A DNA stretch of 64,000 nt from Qipengyuania atrilutea. GTDB taxonomy: Bacteria; Pseudomonadota; Alphaproteobacteria; Sphingomonadales; Sphingomonadaceae. How positions within the stretch are numbered: position 1 is the stretch's first letter; the number at the start of each line of letters is the position of its first letter. The notes beneath the pieces are model-generated. The model did no database searches and was not told the DNA's origin. It was given only the letters and a program-made list of their open reading frames with translations. Below, one piece after another: positions 54,477-63,497 of this stretch. The stretch is from assembly GCF_013370205.1 (NCBI RefSeq), contig NZ_JABWGV010000001.1:248001-312000 (forward strand), given 5' to 3'. The position numbers and the translations under genes are program-made.

Positions 54477-55349
54477 TCAGCTTTTGGGTTGGTAGGTCTG
54501 GTCAGAGCCAGGGAAGCTGCGCGAGCGCACTTCCTCGGCATAGGTGCTGACGGTCCGGTCGATCAGTTCGGCGACGTCGGCGTATTTCTTGACGAAGCGC
54601 GGGACCCGCTCGAACATGCCGAGCATATCGTCGGTGACCAGTACCTGGCCGTCGCATTTTGCCGATGCGCCGATGCCGATGGTCGGCGCCGAGACCGCTT
54701 TCGTCACGGCAATGGCGATCGGTTCGACCACGCCCTCCACGACGATCGCGAAGGCCCCTGCCTCGTCGAGTGCCTGAGCATCGGAGACGATCTTGTCCGC
54801 TTCGGCATCGCTTCGCCCGCGCGCTCCGTATCCGCCGAGGACATTCACCGCTTGCGGGGTCAGGCCGACGTGACCCATGACCGGAATGCCTCGCTCGATC
54901 AGGAAGCGCACAGTCTCTGCCATCTGCGCGCCGCCTTCGAGCTTGACGGCGGCGGCTCCGCTTTCCTTCAGCAGCCGCGCGGCGCTTTCGAACGCCTGCT
55001 CCTTCGAGCTTTCGTACGATCCGAACGGCATATCGACAATGACGACGGCATGGTAGGATCCGCGCACGACCGCAGCCGCATGGTTCGCCATCATTTCAAG
55101 CGTCACGGGTACGGTCGAAGGCAGGCCATAGATTACCTGTCCCAGCGAGTCTCCGACGAGCAGCATATCGCAGTGCCGGTCGAGCAGCTGTGCCTGCCGC
55201 GCGGTGTAGGCCGTCAGCATGACGAGCGGTTCTTCGGTCGAACCGTCGTCCTTGCGCGCCCTTATCTTCGGCACGGTAAGGCGCTTCATCGGGGCGGGCG
55301 TCGGATTGGCGCGGCTGGTCGAAGTGTCGATCTGGAAGGTCGTTGACAT
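54477..55349 (-). CDS. panB: 3-methyl-2-oxobutanoate hydroxymethyltransferase
   Basis: 290-residue first committed enzyme of pantothenate synthesis (ketopantoate formation with methylene-THF). Metal-binding Asp67 is in [13 protein letters not shown]. Other motifs are [28 protein letters not shown] and [17 protein letters not shown]. The ATG at 55349 is used; the frame runs upstream to 55499 but that part is Arg/Ser/Pro-rich with no homology expected. Opposite strand to the SNF transporter. Confidence 0.96.
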   Translation of the reverse strand: MSTTFQIDTSTSRANPTPAPMKRLTVPKIRARKDDGSTEEPLVMLTAYTARQAQLLDRHCDMLLVGDSLGQVIYGLPSTVPVTLEMMANHAAAVVRGSYHAVVIVDMPFGSYESSKEQAFESAARLLKESGAAAVKLEGGAQMAETVRFLIERGIPVMGHVGLTPQAVNVLGGYGARGRSDAEADKIVSDAQALDEAGAFAIVVEGVVEPIAIAVTKAVSAPTIGIGASAKCDGQVLVTDDMLGMFERVPRFVKKYADVAELIDRTVSTYAEEVRSRSFPGSDQTYQPKS

Positions 55350-55372
55350 GGGAAGGCTCCATAGACGAGCCG

Positions 55373-55467
55373 GGGATTTGCGCAAATCCCGCCTCGACGG
55401 GAGAGGCAATTCTTGCAAGAACCCCGCGAAAGACGTGGGAGGGGCAAGAAACCTCTTCTCCGAGAAG
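55373..55467. repeat. Three palindromes in the panB/SNF-transporter intergenic region
   Basis: GGGATTTGCGCAAATCCC (55373-55390, perfect 18 bp), TTCTTGCAAGAA (55410-55421, perfect 12 bp) and CTTCTC-C-GAGAAG (55455-55467). They occupy most of the 137-base divergent gap. They could be operators, or structured 5' leaders on either transcript. Confidence 0.6.
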
Positions 55468-55486
55468 AAAACCGGGAGGGATGACA

Positions 55487-56926
55487 ATGGTCGCGACAAC
55501 GAAAACGGGCACGCCTACCGGAGACGGTTGGTCGTCTCGCTCGGCCTTCATCCTCGCAGCTGTCGGCGCAGCAGTCGGCCTCGGCAATCTGTGGCGCTTT
55601 CCGACACTTGCGGGCGAGAGCGGCGGTGGCGCTTTCGTCATCTTCTACATCGGCTGCGTGGTCTTGCTGGGCCTTCCCTTGCTTCTCGCCGAGATTTTCA
55701 TCGGCAGAGCAGGCCAGACCGACGCGGTGGGCTCGATCAGGCGCGTCGCTAAGGAATCGCGCGTTTCCCAGAAATGGTGGATCTTCGGCGCGATCGGCGC
55801 GCTGGCGGCTTTCCTGATCGTATCGTTCTACTCCGTCGTCGCCGGTTGGGTACTCTACTACGCCGGCGTCTTCGCAGGTGATTTCGCAAGCGCGCTGCTG
55901 GCCGGCGATCCCTTCCGGGGCGGTCTGCACGGAGAAACGCAGGAGCAGATCGCCGGACGGATGGGCAATCTGTTCGCATCGCCCGGTCTACTCATCACCA
56001 TGCATCTTCTCTTCATGGGCGGGACACTTTACATCGTCGCGCGCGGGGTGTCGGGCGGGATCGAGAAGGCCGCGACCTATCTCATGCCCGCCTTCTTCGT
56101 CCTGCTGCTCGGCATTACTATCTACGGTGCGGTAGTCGGCGACATCGGCGAAGCCGCAGAGTTTCTGTTCACGCCCGACTGGTCGAAGCTCACTCCCGAA
56201 GTGATGAACGCTGCGCTCGGGCAGGCGCTCTTCTCGCTGTCGCTGGGCGTCGCCGGTATCATCACCTACGGTTCCTACATCCGGCAAGGCACACGCCTCG
56301 GGCCGACCGCGCTGGCGATCGGTGTGGCCGATACGATGGTTGCCCTGATCGCCGGCCTGATGATTTTTCCGATCGTTTTCGCCGTCGGCCTCGATCCGGC
56401 AGCCGGACCGACGCTGGTGTTCCAGACCCTGCCGTTCGCGTTCGAAAGCATGCCGGGAGGGGCGCTACTCGGGCTGCTCTTCTTCGTCCTAATTCTCGTT
56501 GCGGCGATCACGAGCTCCATTTCGCTGCTCGAGGTGCCGACCGCTTGGGCCATCGGCGAGCTTGGCTGGACCAGGCGGAAGGCTGCGCTGGTTTTCGGAG
56601 CGGGCGCCTTCGTGATCGGGATCGCCTGTCTGCTGGGTTACAACGTCTGGTCGGACGTGCGTCCGCTGGGCTTCTGGCCGATCTTCGCCGAGACCGACAT
56701 CCTCGACACCGTCGACGGCTTCACCGGCAAGATCATGCTGCCGCTCGGCGCGCTGCTCGCTTCGATCTTTGTTGGCTGGCGCGCGGACAGGCGCCTGCTC
56801 GAGGCGACCACGGGTCTGTCGCCGATCATGTTCGGCCTATGGCGATTCCTCCTCGCATGGCTGTGCCCGCTGGCGGTCACGATCATCCTCGTGACGGGCT
56901 TGTTCCCCGCAGTGCTCGGCGCGTAG
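55487..56926 (+). CDS. Sodium-dependent neurotransmitter:sodium symporter (SNF) family transporter
   Basis: 479-residue LeuT-fold Na+ symporter for amino acids or related solutes. The TM1 signature [20 protein letters not shown] is unmistakable. About 11-12 hydrophobic segments follow, with TM6-8 regions [16 protein letters not shown] and [19 protein letters not shown]. The ATG at 55487 has GGGAGGG six bases upstream; the ATG at 55481 is too close to it. Substrate unknown; LeuT-like homologues with 12 or 11 helices cannot be separated here. Confidence 0.92.
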   Translation: MVATTKTGTPTGDGWSSRSAFILAAVGAAVGLGNLWRFPTLAGESGGGAFVIFYIGCVVLLGLPLLLAEIFIGRAGQTDAVGSIRRVAKESRVSQKWWIFGAIGALAAFLIVSFYSVVAGWVLYYAGVFAGDFASALLAGDPFRGGLHGETQEQIAGRMGNLFASPGLLITMHLLFMGGTLYIVARGVSGGIEKAATYLMPAFFVLLLGITIYGAVVGDIGEAAEFLFTPDWSKLTPEVMNAALGQALFSLSLGVAGIITYGSYIRQGTRLGPTALAIGVADTMVALIAGLMIFPIVFAVGLDPAAGPTLVFQTLPFAFESMPGGALLGLLFFVLILVAAITSSISLLEVPTAWAIGELGWTRRKAALVFGAGAFVIGIACLLGYNVWSDVRPLGFWPIFAETDILDTVDGFTGKIMLPLGALLASIFVGWRADRRLLEATTGLSPIMFGLWRFLLAWLCPLAVTIILVTGLFPAVLGA

Positions 56927-56969
56927 ATTTTCCCGATTGCCAGTTTAAAAAAACGGCATAAAAGTTGCG

Positions 56970-57004
56970 CCGGACCCGGGGGCAATCACGCGCTTCGGGT
57001 CCGG
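56970..57004 (+). terminator. Hairpin in the SNF/amino-acid permease gap
   Basis: Perfect 9-bp stem CCGGACCCG (56970-56978) / CGGGTCCGG (56996-57004) with a 17-base loop, 14 bases before the next ATG. No U-run follows. It may end the upstream transcript or act as leader structure; the A-rich tract AAAAAAACGGCATAAAAG lies just before it. Confidence 0.45.
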
Positions 57005-57018
57005 AGTAAGTCCGCCGT

Positions 57019-58584
57019 ATGCTATTCGGCCGTATTAAACCGCTCGACGCAATTCTGAACGTCGCAGCGAAGAAGTCGCTTCCCCGAACCTTAGGCGCTT
57101 TCCAACTGATGCTGTTCGGCATCGGATGCGTCATCGGGACCGGGATTTTCGTCCTCACCGCCGCGGGTGCGCAAAAAGCCGGCCCCGGCCTCATGCTGGC
57201 TTTCGCCATTGCCGGCGCGATCTGCATCGTCGCCGCCCTTTGCTATGCAGAGATCGCGGCGATGATCCCCGTATCGGGGTCCGCCTACACCTACACTTAC
57301 GCCACCATGGGCGAACTGCTCGCCTGGACGGTGGGCTGGGCGCTCATTCTCGAATATGCGGTTGCCGCGAGTGCCGTGTCGGTCGGATGGTCCGGCTATT
57401 TCGCCGGTACGATCCTGAACGAGTTTCTCGGTATCCAGCTGCCGGCATGGCTCGCTGCCGGGCCGCTCATATTGGGCGGCGCCCCGGGCGGGTTCATCAA
57501 CCTGCCCGCACTCGTCATCGCTCTGCTGGTAACCTGGCTGCTGGTGCTCGGCACGCGCGAGAGCGCTTTGTTCAATACCGTGCTGGTTGCGATCAAGGTT
57601 ACGGCGCTGACGGTCTTTCTGGTCCTGACGTTGCCTGAAATCGAGATGCAGCGGTTCAATCCGCTTCTTCCGGCGGGCGTGTTCGGTGGGTTCGGTAGCG
57701 GCATTGGTGCAGTAGGCGCGGCGGCGACGATCTTCTTCGCCTATGTCGGCTTCGACGCCGTTTCGACCGCGGCGGAAGAGACCAAGAACCCGCAGCGCAA
57801 CGTGCCGATCGGGCTCGTCGGATCGCTATTGTTCTGCACCGTCTTCTACATCCTCGTCGCAGCCGGAGCGATCGGCAGCATCGGCGGACAGCCCATCATG
57901 GGGCCGGACGGCATTCCTTTCCCGGCAGGTTCGGAGGAACTCGCGCGGCAATGCGCGCTGCCCCAATATGCGGGCATGCTCGTCTGCTCGGACGAAGCGC
58001 TTGCCCATGTGCTGCGCGAGATCGGATACTCAGGGATCGGCAACATGCTCGGTATCGCAGCCTTCGTTGCGCTACCGTCGGTAATCCTCGTTCTGCTGTT
58101 CGCACAGACGCGCATCTTCTTCGTGATGAGCCGTGATGGGCTCTTGCCGGAGGGGCTGAGCAAAGTGCATCCGAAGTGGAACACGCCCTACATCGTCACC
58201 TACATCACCGGCGCGGTCGTCGCCGTAGGCGCAGCGTTTTTGCCGGTTGGCCAGCTTGCCGACATATCGAACGGGGGGACGCTGTACGCATTCATGATGG
58301 TTGCCATCGCAGTGATGATCCTGCGCCGGACTGCGCCCGGAGTGAAGCGCCACTTCCGTACGCCGGCATTGTGGCTGGTGGGACCGGCGACGATCCTCGG
58401 CTGTATCTTCCTGTTCCTGAACCTGCCGTTCCTGGCGATGCTCGTTTTGCCGATCTGGGCGGCGATCGGGCTGGTGATCTATTTCGCGTACAGCCGCGGC
58501 AACAGCCGTCTCGGGCGGGGCATTGTGGAAGTGGTCGACGATGTCGAAGGCGACGAAACGGCCATCCCTCTCGGCGAGCGGTAA
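57019..58584 (+). CDS. APC-family amino acid permease (cationic amino acid transporter-like)
   Basis: 521-residue inner-membrane permease. APC signature GIGCVIGTGIFVLTAAGAQ in TM1 (unwound GTGIF) and GPGLMLAFAIAGAICIVAAL in TM2. TM6-like AYVGFDAVSTAAEETKNPQRN is typical of the cationic amino acid transporter (CAT/YfnA) group. About 12 to 14 hydrophobic segments. GGAG precedes the ATG. Likely H+-coupled amino acid uptake; substrate unproven. Confidence 0.93.
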   Translation: MLFGRIKPLDAILNVAAKKSLPRTLGAFQLMLFGIGCVIGTGIFVLTAAGAQKAGPGLMLAFAIAGAICIVAALCYAEIAAMIPVSGSAYTYTYATMGELLAWTVGWALILEYAVAASAVSVGWSGYFAGTILNEFLGIQLPAWLAAGPLILGGAPGGFINLPALVIALLVTWLLVLGTRESALFNTVLVAIKVTALTVFLVLTLPEIEMQRFNPLLPAGVFGGFGSGIGAVGAAATIFFAYVGFDAVSTAAEETKNPQRNVPIGLVGSLLFCTVFYILVAAGAIGSIGGQPIMGPDGIPFPAGSEELARQCALPQYAGMLVCSDEALAHVLREIGYSGIGNMLGIAAFVALPSVILVLLFAQTRIFFVMSRDGLLPEGLSKVHPKWNTPYIVTYITGAVVAVGAAFLPVGQLADISNGGTLYAFMMVAIAVMILRRTAPGVKRHFRTPALWLVGPATILGCIFLFLNLPFLAMLVLPIWAAIGLVIYFAYSRGNSRLGRGIVEVVDDVEGDETAIPLGER

Positions 58585-58598
58585 ACGCGCATAAGAAA

Positions 58599-58628
58599 AG
58601 CCGCCGGACCTTCGATGGACCGGCGGCT
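58599..58628. terminator. Bidirectional intrinsic terminator
   Basis: AGCCGCCGG (58599-58607) / CCGGCGGCT (58620-58628), the stem continuing as CC/GG past one A-A mismatch around a TTCGAT loop. Located between convergent genes; the minus-strand side is followed by TTTCTT. Confidence 0.8.
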
Positions 58629-58651
58629 CAATTCTTCGACTGTAATAATCG

Positions 58652-59131
58652 TCAGAGTGCGGTTTCGGTGTGGTGCTCACCCGCTTCGTCGCGCACATCC
58701 ATGCCAAGCGCCATCTTTGCGTTAGTTAGCACGCCCATATCGCTGTTCCAGATTTCGGCCTTGCCGAGTTCCATGCGCAGCATCAGCAGGTTCGGATCGT
58801 CCTTGCCGTCGAACCATGCCTCGACATGACGGTCCCATTCCTTTTCGAGCCGTTCGCGGCTTTTTTCCTCGACAAGAACACCTTCGAAGCGCGCAAAGAT
58901 CTCGTGACCCTTGCTGGAGAACGTCGCGAAGGCCGGACCCATTTTCGCAAGATGGTGGTCCTTGCGCGTGAAGAACCAGATTTCGCTGTTCGCATGCTTG
59001 TCGAGCTGTGCGGTCATGACCACGGCATCGCCCGGCTGTTCCTTACGCTCAAGAAACACGAACGGAGAATCGGCGAGCGCCTTCCAGAATTTGGTCTTCA
59101 ATTCGTCCGCATTGCCTTCTTTGTAATCCAT
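58652..59131 (-). CDS. General stress protein 26-like (pyridoxamine 5'-phosphate oxidase fold)
   Basis: 159-residue split-barrel flavin/PLP-binding-fold protein of the general stress protein group. Key segments are MTAQLDKHANSEIWFFTRKD, AFATFSSKGHEIFARFEGVL and KAEIWNSDMG. The family is often FMN- or FAD-binding and stress-induced, but catalytic activity is rarely shown. Probable cytoplasmic stress protein. Divergent from the radical SAM gene. Confidence 0.88.
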   Translation of the reverse strand: MDYKEGNADELKTKFWKALADSPFVFLERKEQPGDAVVMTAQLDKHANSEIWFFTRKDHHLAKMGPAFATFSSKGHEIFARFEGVLVEEKSRERLEKEWDRHVEAWFDGKDDPNLLMLRMELGKAEIWNSDMGVLTNAKMALGMDVRDEAGEHHTETAL

Positions 59132-59255
59132 CGGTTGCTCCTTTTAATTTCACTCACAGGAACGGAGCGGAGCGCGTCTTTGTTCCGGTTTTGCACGCTG
59201 CCTTGCCGTAAGCGCGCTCGCGGCGAGCAGAATCTGCTGGTTAATGCGGCAGCAA

Positions 59256-59270
59256 GAACATATATGGAAC
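59256..59270 (+). promoter_or_regulatory. LexA (SOS) box before the radical SAM-UdgX operon
   Basis: GAACATATATGGAAC matches the alphaproteobacterial LexA box GAAC-N7-GAAC exactly, ending 13 bases before the ATG at 59284. It overlaps the likely transcription start, a position for strong repression. Confidence 0.8.
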
Positions 59271-59283
59271 ACGAAAGGTCCAT

Positions 59284-60528
59284 ATGCGCGAATTGTCTAT
59301 TCTTGAGAAACTGGAAATCCTCGCCGACGCTGCGAAGTACGACGCTTCTTGCGCATCGTCCGGCACCGCGAAGAAGAACAGCATCGGCGGGAAGGGGATT
59401 GGGTCGACCGAGGGGATGGGCATCTGTCATGCCTATGCGCCCGATGGCCGGTGCATTTCGCTTCTCAAGGTTCTGCTGACCAATCACTGCATCTTCGACT
59501 GCCACTACTGCATCAACCGAAAGAGTTCGAACGTGCGCCGCGCGCGATTTACTCCGCAGGAAGTCGCGGACCTGACGCTCAATTTCTATCGCCGTAACTA
59601 TATCGAGGGCCTGTTTCTTTCTTCCGGTATTATCAGGAGCTCCAATCACACGATGGAGCAACTGGTGGAGACTGCGCGGATCTTACGGGAAGAGCATGAT
59701 TTTCGCGGATACATTCATCTCAAGACCATTCCCGAGGCTGATCCAGAGCTTGTCCACCAGGCGGGCCTCTTTGCGGACCGGGTGTCGATCAACGTCGAAT
59801 TGCCTACTGACAGCGGGTTGACCCGGCTCGCGCCTGACAAGGATGCGCGCCAGATCGAAGGCGCGATGGGCGGCATGAAAAGCGCGATCGTTCAGGCGAA
59901 GGTCGAGCGAAAGACGTTCAAGCACGCGCTGCGCTTCGCTCCGGCCGGACAGTCGACGCAGATGATTATTGGCGCGGATTCAGCGAGTGATGCGGATATC
60001 GTCGGGAAGGCGAGCCGGCTCTATGACAACTTCCGCCTGCGCCGCGTATATTATTCTGCCTTCTCACCGATCCCCGATGCCAGCGCCGTCTTGCCGCTGA
60101 AGCGTCCGCCGCTGATCCGCGAACACCGGCTTTATCAGTCGGACTGGCTCATGCGCTTCTATGGCTACAAGCCGGGCGAGGTCATGCAGGCGACCGAAGC
60201 GGACGGTAATCTGCCGCTCGACATCGACCCAAAACTCGCCTGGGCACTGAAGTTTCGTGAGTTCTTTCCTGTCGACGTGAACCGGGCGAGCAAAGAGCGT
60301 CTGCTGCGCGTTCCGGGGCTAGGTGTGAAGGCAGTGTACAAGATTCTCGCAGCCAGGCGGCACAAGAGCTTGCGCCTTGAGGATGTCGGCAAACTGACGG
60401 TTTCGATCGCGAAGGTTCGACCGTTCCTGATTGCCAGCGATTGGCGTCCGGTCGCCTTGACCGACCGGGCCGATCTGCGTGCGCTTCTCGCTCCCAAACA
60501 GGAGCAACTCGAACTGTTCGCTGCATGA
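59284..60528 (+). CDS. Putative DNA modification/repair radical SAM protein
   Basis: 414-residue radical SAM enzyme of the family always found with UdgX-type proteins. The [4Fe-4S] motif is Cys69-X3-Cys73-X2-Cys76 (CIFDCHYC). The body has the usual barrel segments (GLFLSSGIIRSSNHTMEQL; VSINVELPTDSGLTRLAPDK). A C-terminal helix-hairpin-helix (RLLRVPGLGVKAVYKILAAR) indicates DNA binding. AAAGG precedes the ATG. The stop overlaps the next start (ATGA at 60525). Substrate unknown; DNA base modification or repair is the standing hypothesis for the family. Confidence 0.9.
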   Translation: MRELSILEKLEILADAAKYDASCASSGTAKKNSIGGKGIGSTEGMGICHAYAPDGRCISLLKVLLTNHCIFDCHYCINRKSSNVRRARFTPQEVADLTLNFYRRNYIEGLFLSSGIIRSSNHTMEQLVETARILREEHDFRGYIHLKTIPEADPELVHQAGLFADRVSINVELPTDSGLTRLAPDKDARQIEGAMGGMKSAIVQAKVERKTFKHALRFAPAGQSTQMIIGADSASDADIVGKASRLYDNFRLRRVYYSAFSPIPDASAVLPLKRPPLIREHRLYQSDWLMRFYGYKPGEVMQATEADGNLPLDIDPKLAWALKFREFFPVDVNRASKERLLRVPGLGVKAVYKILAARRHKSLRLEDVGKLTVSIAKVRPFLIASDWRPVALTDRADLRALLAPKQEQLELFAA

Positions 60529-61979
60529 ACGAGACCGGCGAAAGGATCGTGCCGGTCTGCACGGTGGTTGAGCTTCCCGCGCCTGACGATTTCGCCTTTT
60601 GGCGTGAACGTGCACGTACGCTGGTGCAACAGGGCGTTCCGCCCGATCAGGTCGTCTGGCGCGAGCCGGGGCAGGCGGGCGATCTCTTCGGCGGGAACGA
60701 AGCGAGCATCGTCGATGCGCCGGTCGATACTGCAGCCGCGCGTACCGTGCGCGCGAATAAAAGGTATCTGTCGCTCGCGAAGAATGCCGCGCTTCATTCC
60801 GATCCGCAGCGTTTCGCTCTGCTCTACCGGCTTCTCTGGCGGCTCCAGATCAATCCGCGGCTAATGGATGACAAGACCGACGACGACGTGCGCCGGATCG
60901 AAGAAATGGACAAGAACGTCCGCCGCGATAGTCACAAGATGCATGCCTTCGTCCGCTTTCGCCGCATTGAGGGCGACGACGCGGACGGCGATCATTACGT
61001 CGCGTGGTTCGAGCCGGAACATCACATCGTGCGCGCGAACGCGGGCTTTTTCATGCGCCGCTTTGCCAATATGCAATGGTCGATCCTGACGCCGAAGGGC
61101 TGCCTGCACTGGGACGGCGAGACCATGCGCGAAAGCCCCCCTGCGCATAAATCGGACGCGCCCGATGGCGATCCCGTCGAGGAACTTTGGCGCAGCTACT
61201 ACGCTTCGATCTTCAACCCCTCTCGGCTCAAGGTCGGCGCGATGCTGTCCGAAATGCCGAAGAAGTACTGGAAGAACATGCCCGAGGCCGAGCTTATCCC
61301 GGCTCTCATCGCGGGCGCGCAGAAGCGGGAGGCCGAGATGGTCGCACAGGGCGGAAGTTTGTTTGAAGAGCGTCCCGAAACGCTCGCCGCGATCGACAAG
61401 GCGATCCACGCTTGCCGCGAATGCCCGATCGGCGCGCTCGATAACGATGCGGTAATGGGCGAGGGGCCGAGCGATCCCGAAGTGTTTTCCGGCTTGATGA
61501 TAGTCGGGGAACAGCCCGGCGATAACGAGGACGTCGAGGGACGCCCGTTCGTCGGTCCTGCGGGTCAGCTGCTCGACGTGCACCTGCAGAAGGCCGGCAT
61601 CGAGCGTAGCGCCGCCTACGTCACCAACGCGGTCAAGCATTTCAAATTCGTCCAGCGCGGCAAGCGGAGATTGCACCAATCGCCCACGGCGAAGGAAATC
61701 GATACGTGCCGCTGGTGGCTCGAAAGCGAGCGCGAGATCGTACAGCCGAAGCTGACGCTCGCGCTTGGGGCGAGCGCAGGCCGCGCCATGCTCGGCAAGA
61801 CGGTGAGCATTACCAAGGCGCGCGGAATGCCGCACAAGCTAGAAAGCGGCGGCGAACTTTGGATAACGGCGCATCCGTCTTATCTGTTGCGCCTCGACGG
61901 AGAAGCGCGCGACAAGCAGGAAAAACTGTTCGACGCGGACCTTGCCGCCGTGGCGGAGCGGCTCGCGGAACTGGCGTAA
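60525..61979 (+). CDS. udgX: UdgX-family uracil-DNA binding protein fused to a DUF4130-type domain
   Basis: 484-residue two-domain protein. Residues 1-~265 form the DUF4130/TIGR03915-like domain (HKMHAFVRFRRIE; WFEPEHHIVRANAGFFMRRF). The rest is UdgX, a family 4-like uracil glycosylase. GEQPGDNED is at 328-336. KRRLHQSP is at 380-387, where His384 corresponds to the histidine that covalently traps the abasic site in Mycobacterium smegmatis UdgX. HPSYLLR is near the end. An Fe-S cluster is expected, with cysteines in ACRECPIG. Coupled to the radical SAM gene and controlled by the upstream SOS box. Confidence 0.93.
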   Translation: MNETGERIVPVCTVVELPAPDDFAFWRERARTLVQQGVPPDQVVWREPGQAGDLFGGNEASIVDAPVDTAAARTVRANKRYLSLAKNAALHSDPQRFALLYRLLWRLQINPRLMDDKTDDDVRRIEEMDKNVRRDSHKMHAFVRFRRIEGDDADGDHYVAWFEPEHHIVRANAGFFMRRFANMQWSILTPKGCLHWDGETMRESPPAHKSDAPDGDPVEELWRSYYASIFNPSRLKVGAMLSEMPKKYWKNMPEAELIPALIAGAQKREAEMVAQGGSLFEERPETLAAIDKAIHACRECPIGALDNDAVMGEGPSDPEVFSGLMIVGEQPGDNEDVEGRPFVGPAGQLLDVHLQKAGIERSAAYVTNAVKHFKFVQRGKRRLHQSPTAKEIDTCRWWLESEREIVQPKLTLALGASAGRAMLGKTVSITKARGMPHKLESGGELWITAHPSYLLRLDGEARDKQEKLFDADLAAVAERLAELA

Positions 61980-62050
61980 AGCGGGCGGGGGCGGAACCGG
62001 ACCATACTGTCGGCGCTTGAGCAGCGAGGCATGCAAAACTTTTTTTCCAA

Positions 62051-62788
62051 GTGAAGTTGCCGTTCGATCTGTCGACGCGCATCGGGCGTTTTGCTGGCGA
62101 TCGCCGGGTGATTGTGGTGTTCGTCCTGCTATGCTTTGCGCTTGTGGGGCGTGTCTGGCTGGCGCAGCACCCGCAACATAACCCGTGGGCACCGCTCGAT
62201 CTGCGCGATCCTCCGGGCTGGGCTACCGATACGAAGCTGACGGGGTTAAAAGACGATCCGGAACTGTGCCGCGCCGTACTCGACCGCAGCGATGTTGCGT
62301 TTACCGATTTGCCGGCCAGCGAAGCGAGCGAGCCCGCCTGCGCTAGGCCGGACCGTGTCAAGCTCAACACCTTTCCCTACGCCGGGCGCAATCCGCCTTC
62401 GACCTGCGCGGTAGCGGCGAGCGCCGAATACTGGCATCGGCATAGCGTTGCTCCCGCAGCTGAAGAGATTTTCGGCAGCCCGCTCTCACGGATCGAGCAT
62501 TTCGGGAGCTACTCCTGCAGGCGCCTCTACGGCCGCGACAGCGGCGCCTGGAGCGAGCACGCCACCGGCAACGCCATCGACATCGCGGCATTCGTGCTGG
62601 AAGACGGCACCCGCATCAGCGTGCTGGGCGATTGGGATGGTGGAGGCGACAAAGCGCGGTTCCTGCGCCAGGTCCGCGACGGGGCCTGCGATGCTTTTGG
62701 AACGGTGCTTTCGCCCGAATATAACGAAGCCCACGCCGACCATTTTCATTTCGATCAGGCGCAGCGTTTCGGCGGCGTCTGCCGCTAG
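62051..62788 (+). CDS. Extensin-like C-terminal family protein
   Basis: 245-residue membrane-anchored protein. One N-terminal hydrophobic segment (about 21-37, VIVVFVLLCFALVGRVWLA) is followed by the extensin-like_C domain with conserved cysteines (PPSTCAVAA, YSCRRLYGR, GACDAFG, GVCR) and the terminal motif NEAHADHFHFD, a possible metal site similar to D,D-peptidase-like folds. The start is a GTG at 62051. Probable periplasmic, cell-wall related; function unproven. Convergent with phoB, one base apart. Confidence 0.85.
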   Translation: MKLPFDLSTRIGRFAGDRRVIVVFVLLCFALVGRVWLAQHPQHNPWAPLDLRDPPGWATDTKLTGLKDDPELCRAVLDRSDVAFTDLPASEASEPACARPDRVKLNTFPYAGRNPPSTCAVAASAEYWHRHSVAPAAEEIFGSPLSRIEHFGSYSCRRLYGRDSGAWSEHATGNAIDIAAFVLEDGTRISVLGDWDGGGDKARFLRQVRDGACDAFGTVLSPEYNEAHADHFHFDQAQRFGGVCR

Positions 62789-62789
62789 G

Positions 62790-63476
62790 TCAGGACTCCA
62801 ATGCGTATCCGGCTGAGCGCACGGTTCGGATCGGGTCCTTCACCCCTTCGATCTCGATTGCTTTGCGGAGGCGGCGGATATGTACGTCGACCGTTCGCAG
62901 TTCGATGTCGCTGCCCGTGCCCCATACGCCGTCGAGCAATTGCCCGCGGCTGAAGACGCGGCCGGGACTTTCCATGAAAAATTTCAGCAAGCGGTATTCC
63001 GTTGGTCCGAGCTGAAGCGTCTCGCCGCGCCGCTGCACTTTGTGCGCCACCGGATCGAGCCGCAGGTCGCCGACCTCGATCGCCTCGCCGGCGAGGGCAG
63101 GGCGGATGCGCCGCATGACCGCTGAGACTCGGGCGAGCAATTCGCGCGGAGAGAAGGGCTTCGTGATGTAATCGTCTGCGCCGGTTTCGAGGCCGCGGAC
63201 GCGGTCATCTTCGGCTTCGCGCGCAGTGAGCATGATGATCGGCACATGGGCCGTCGCCTTGTCGCGGCGCAGGCGGCGGCAAACCTCGATTCCGCTGGTT
63301 CCCTCGATCATCCAGTCGAGGATGATGAGGTCGGGCACGTCCTCGCTCGCCATGACCAGTGCTTCGTCGCCGTCGGCGGTGACGCGGACCTTATAGCCCT
63401 CGTTCGAGAACCGGTATTCGAGCAGTTCCGACAAAGCCGGATCATCTTCCACCAAGATCAGTTTTGCGCCCGTCAT
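62790..63476 (-). CDS. phoB: Phosphate regulon response regulator PhoB
   Basis: 228-residue OmpR/PhoB-type regulator. The receiver has Asp54 (LIILDWMIEG) with Asp11-Asp12 (VEDDPAL) and Lys106 region DDYITKPF. The C-terminal winged helix includes LGPTEYRLLKFFMESPGRVF and VDVHIRRLRKAI. It controls phosphate-starvation genes with PhoR, not in the window. It follows phoU on the same strand by 21 bases, a typical end of a pst-phoU-phoB operon. Confidence 0.95.
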   Translation of the reverse strand: MTGAKLILVEDDPALSELLEYRFSNEGYKVRVTADGDEALVMASEDVPDLIILDWMIEGTSGIEVCRRLRRDKATAHVPIIMLTAREAEDDRVRGLETGADDYITKPFSPRELLARVSAVMRRIRPALAGEAIEVGDLRLDPVAHKVQRRGETLQLGPTEYRLLKFFMESPGRVFSRGQLLDGVWGTGSDIELRTVDVHIRRLRKAIEIEGVKDPIRTVRSAGYALES

Positions 63477-63497
63477 CGCGGTTCCCCCGGCGCCCGC

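Noticed and set aside
55373-55467. Short palindromes as a CRISPR array
   Set aside because: The three units differ in sequence, are not evenly spaced and no cas gene is present.
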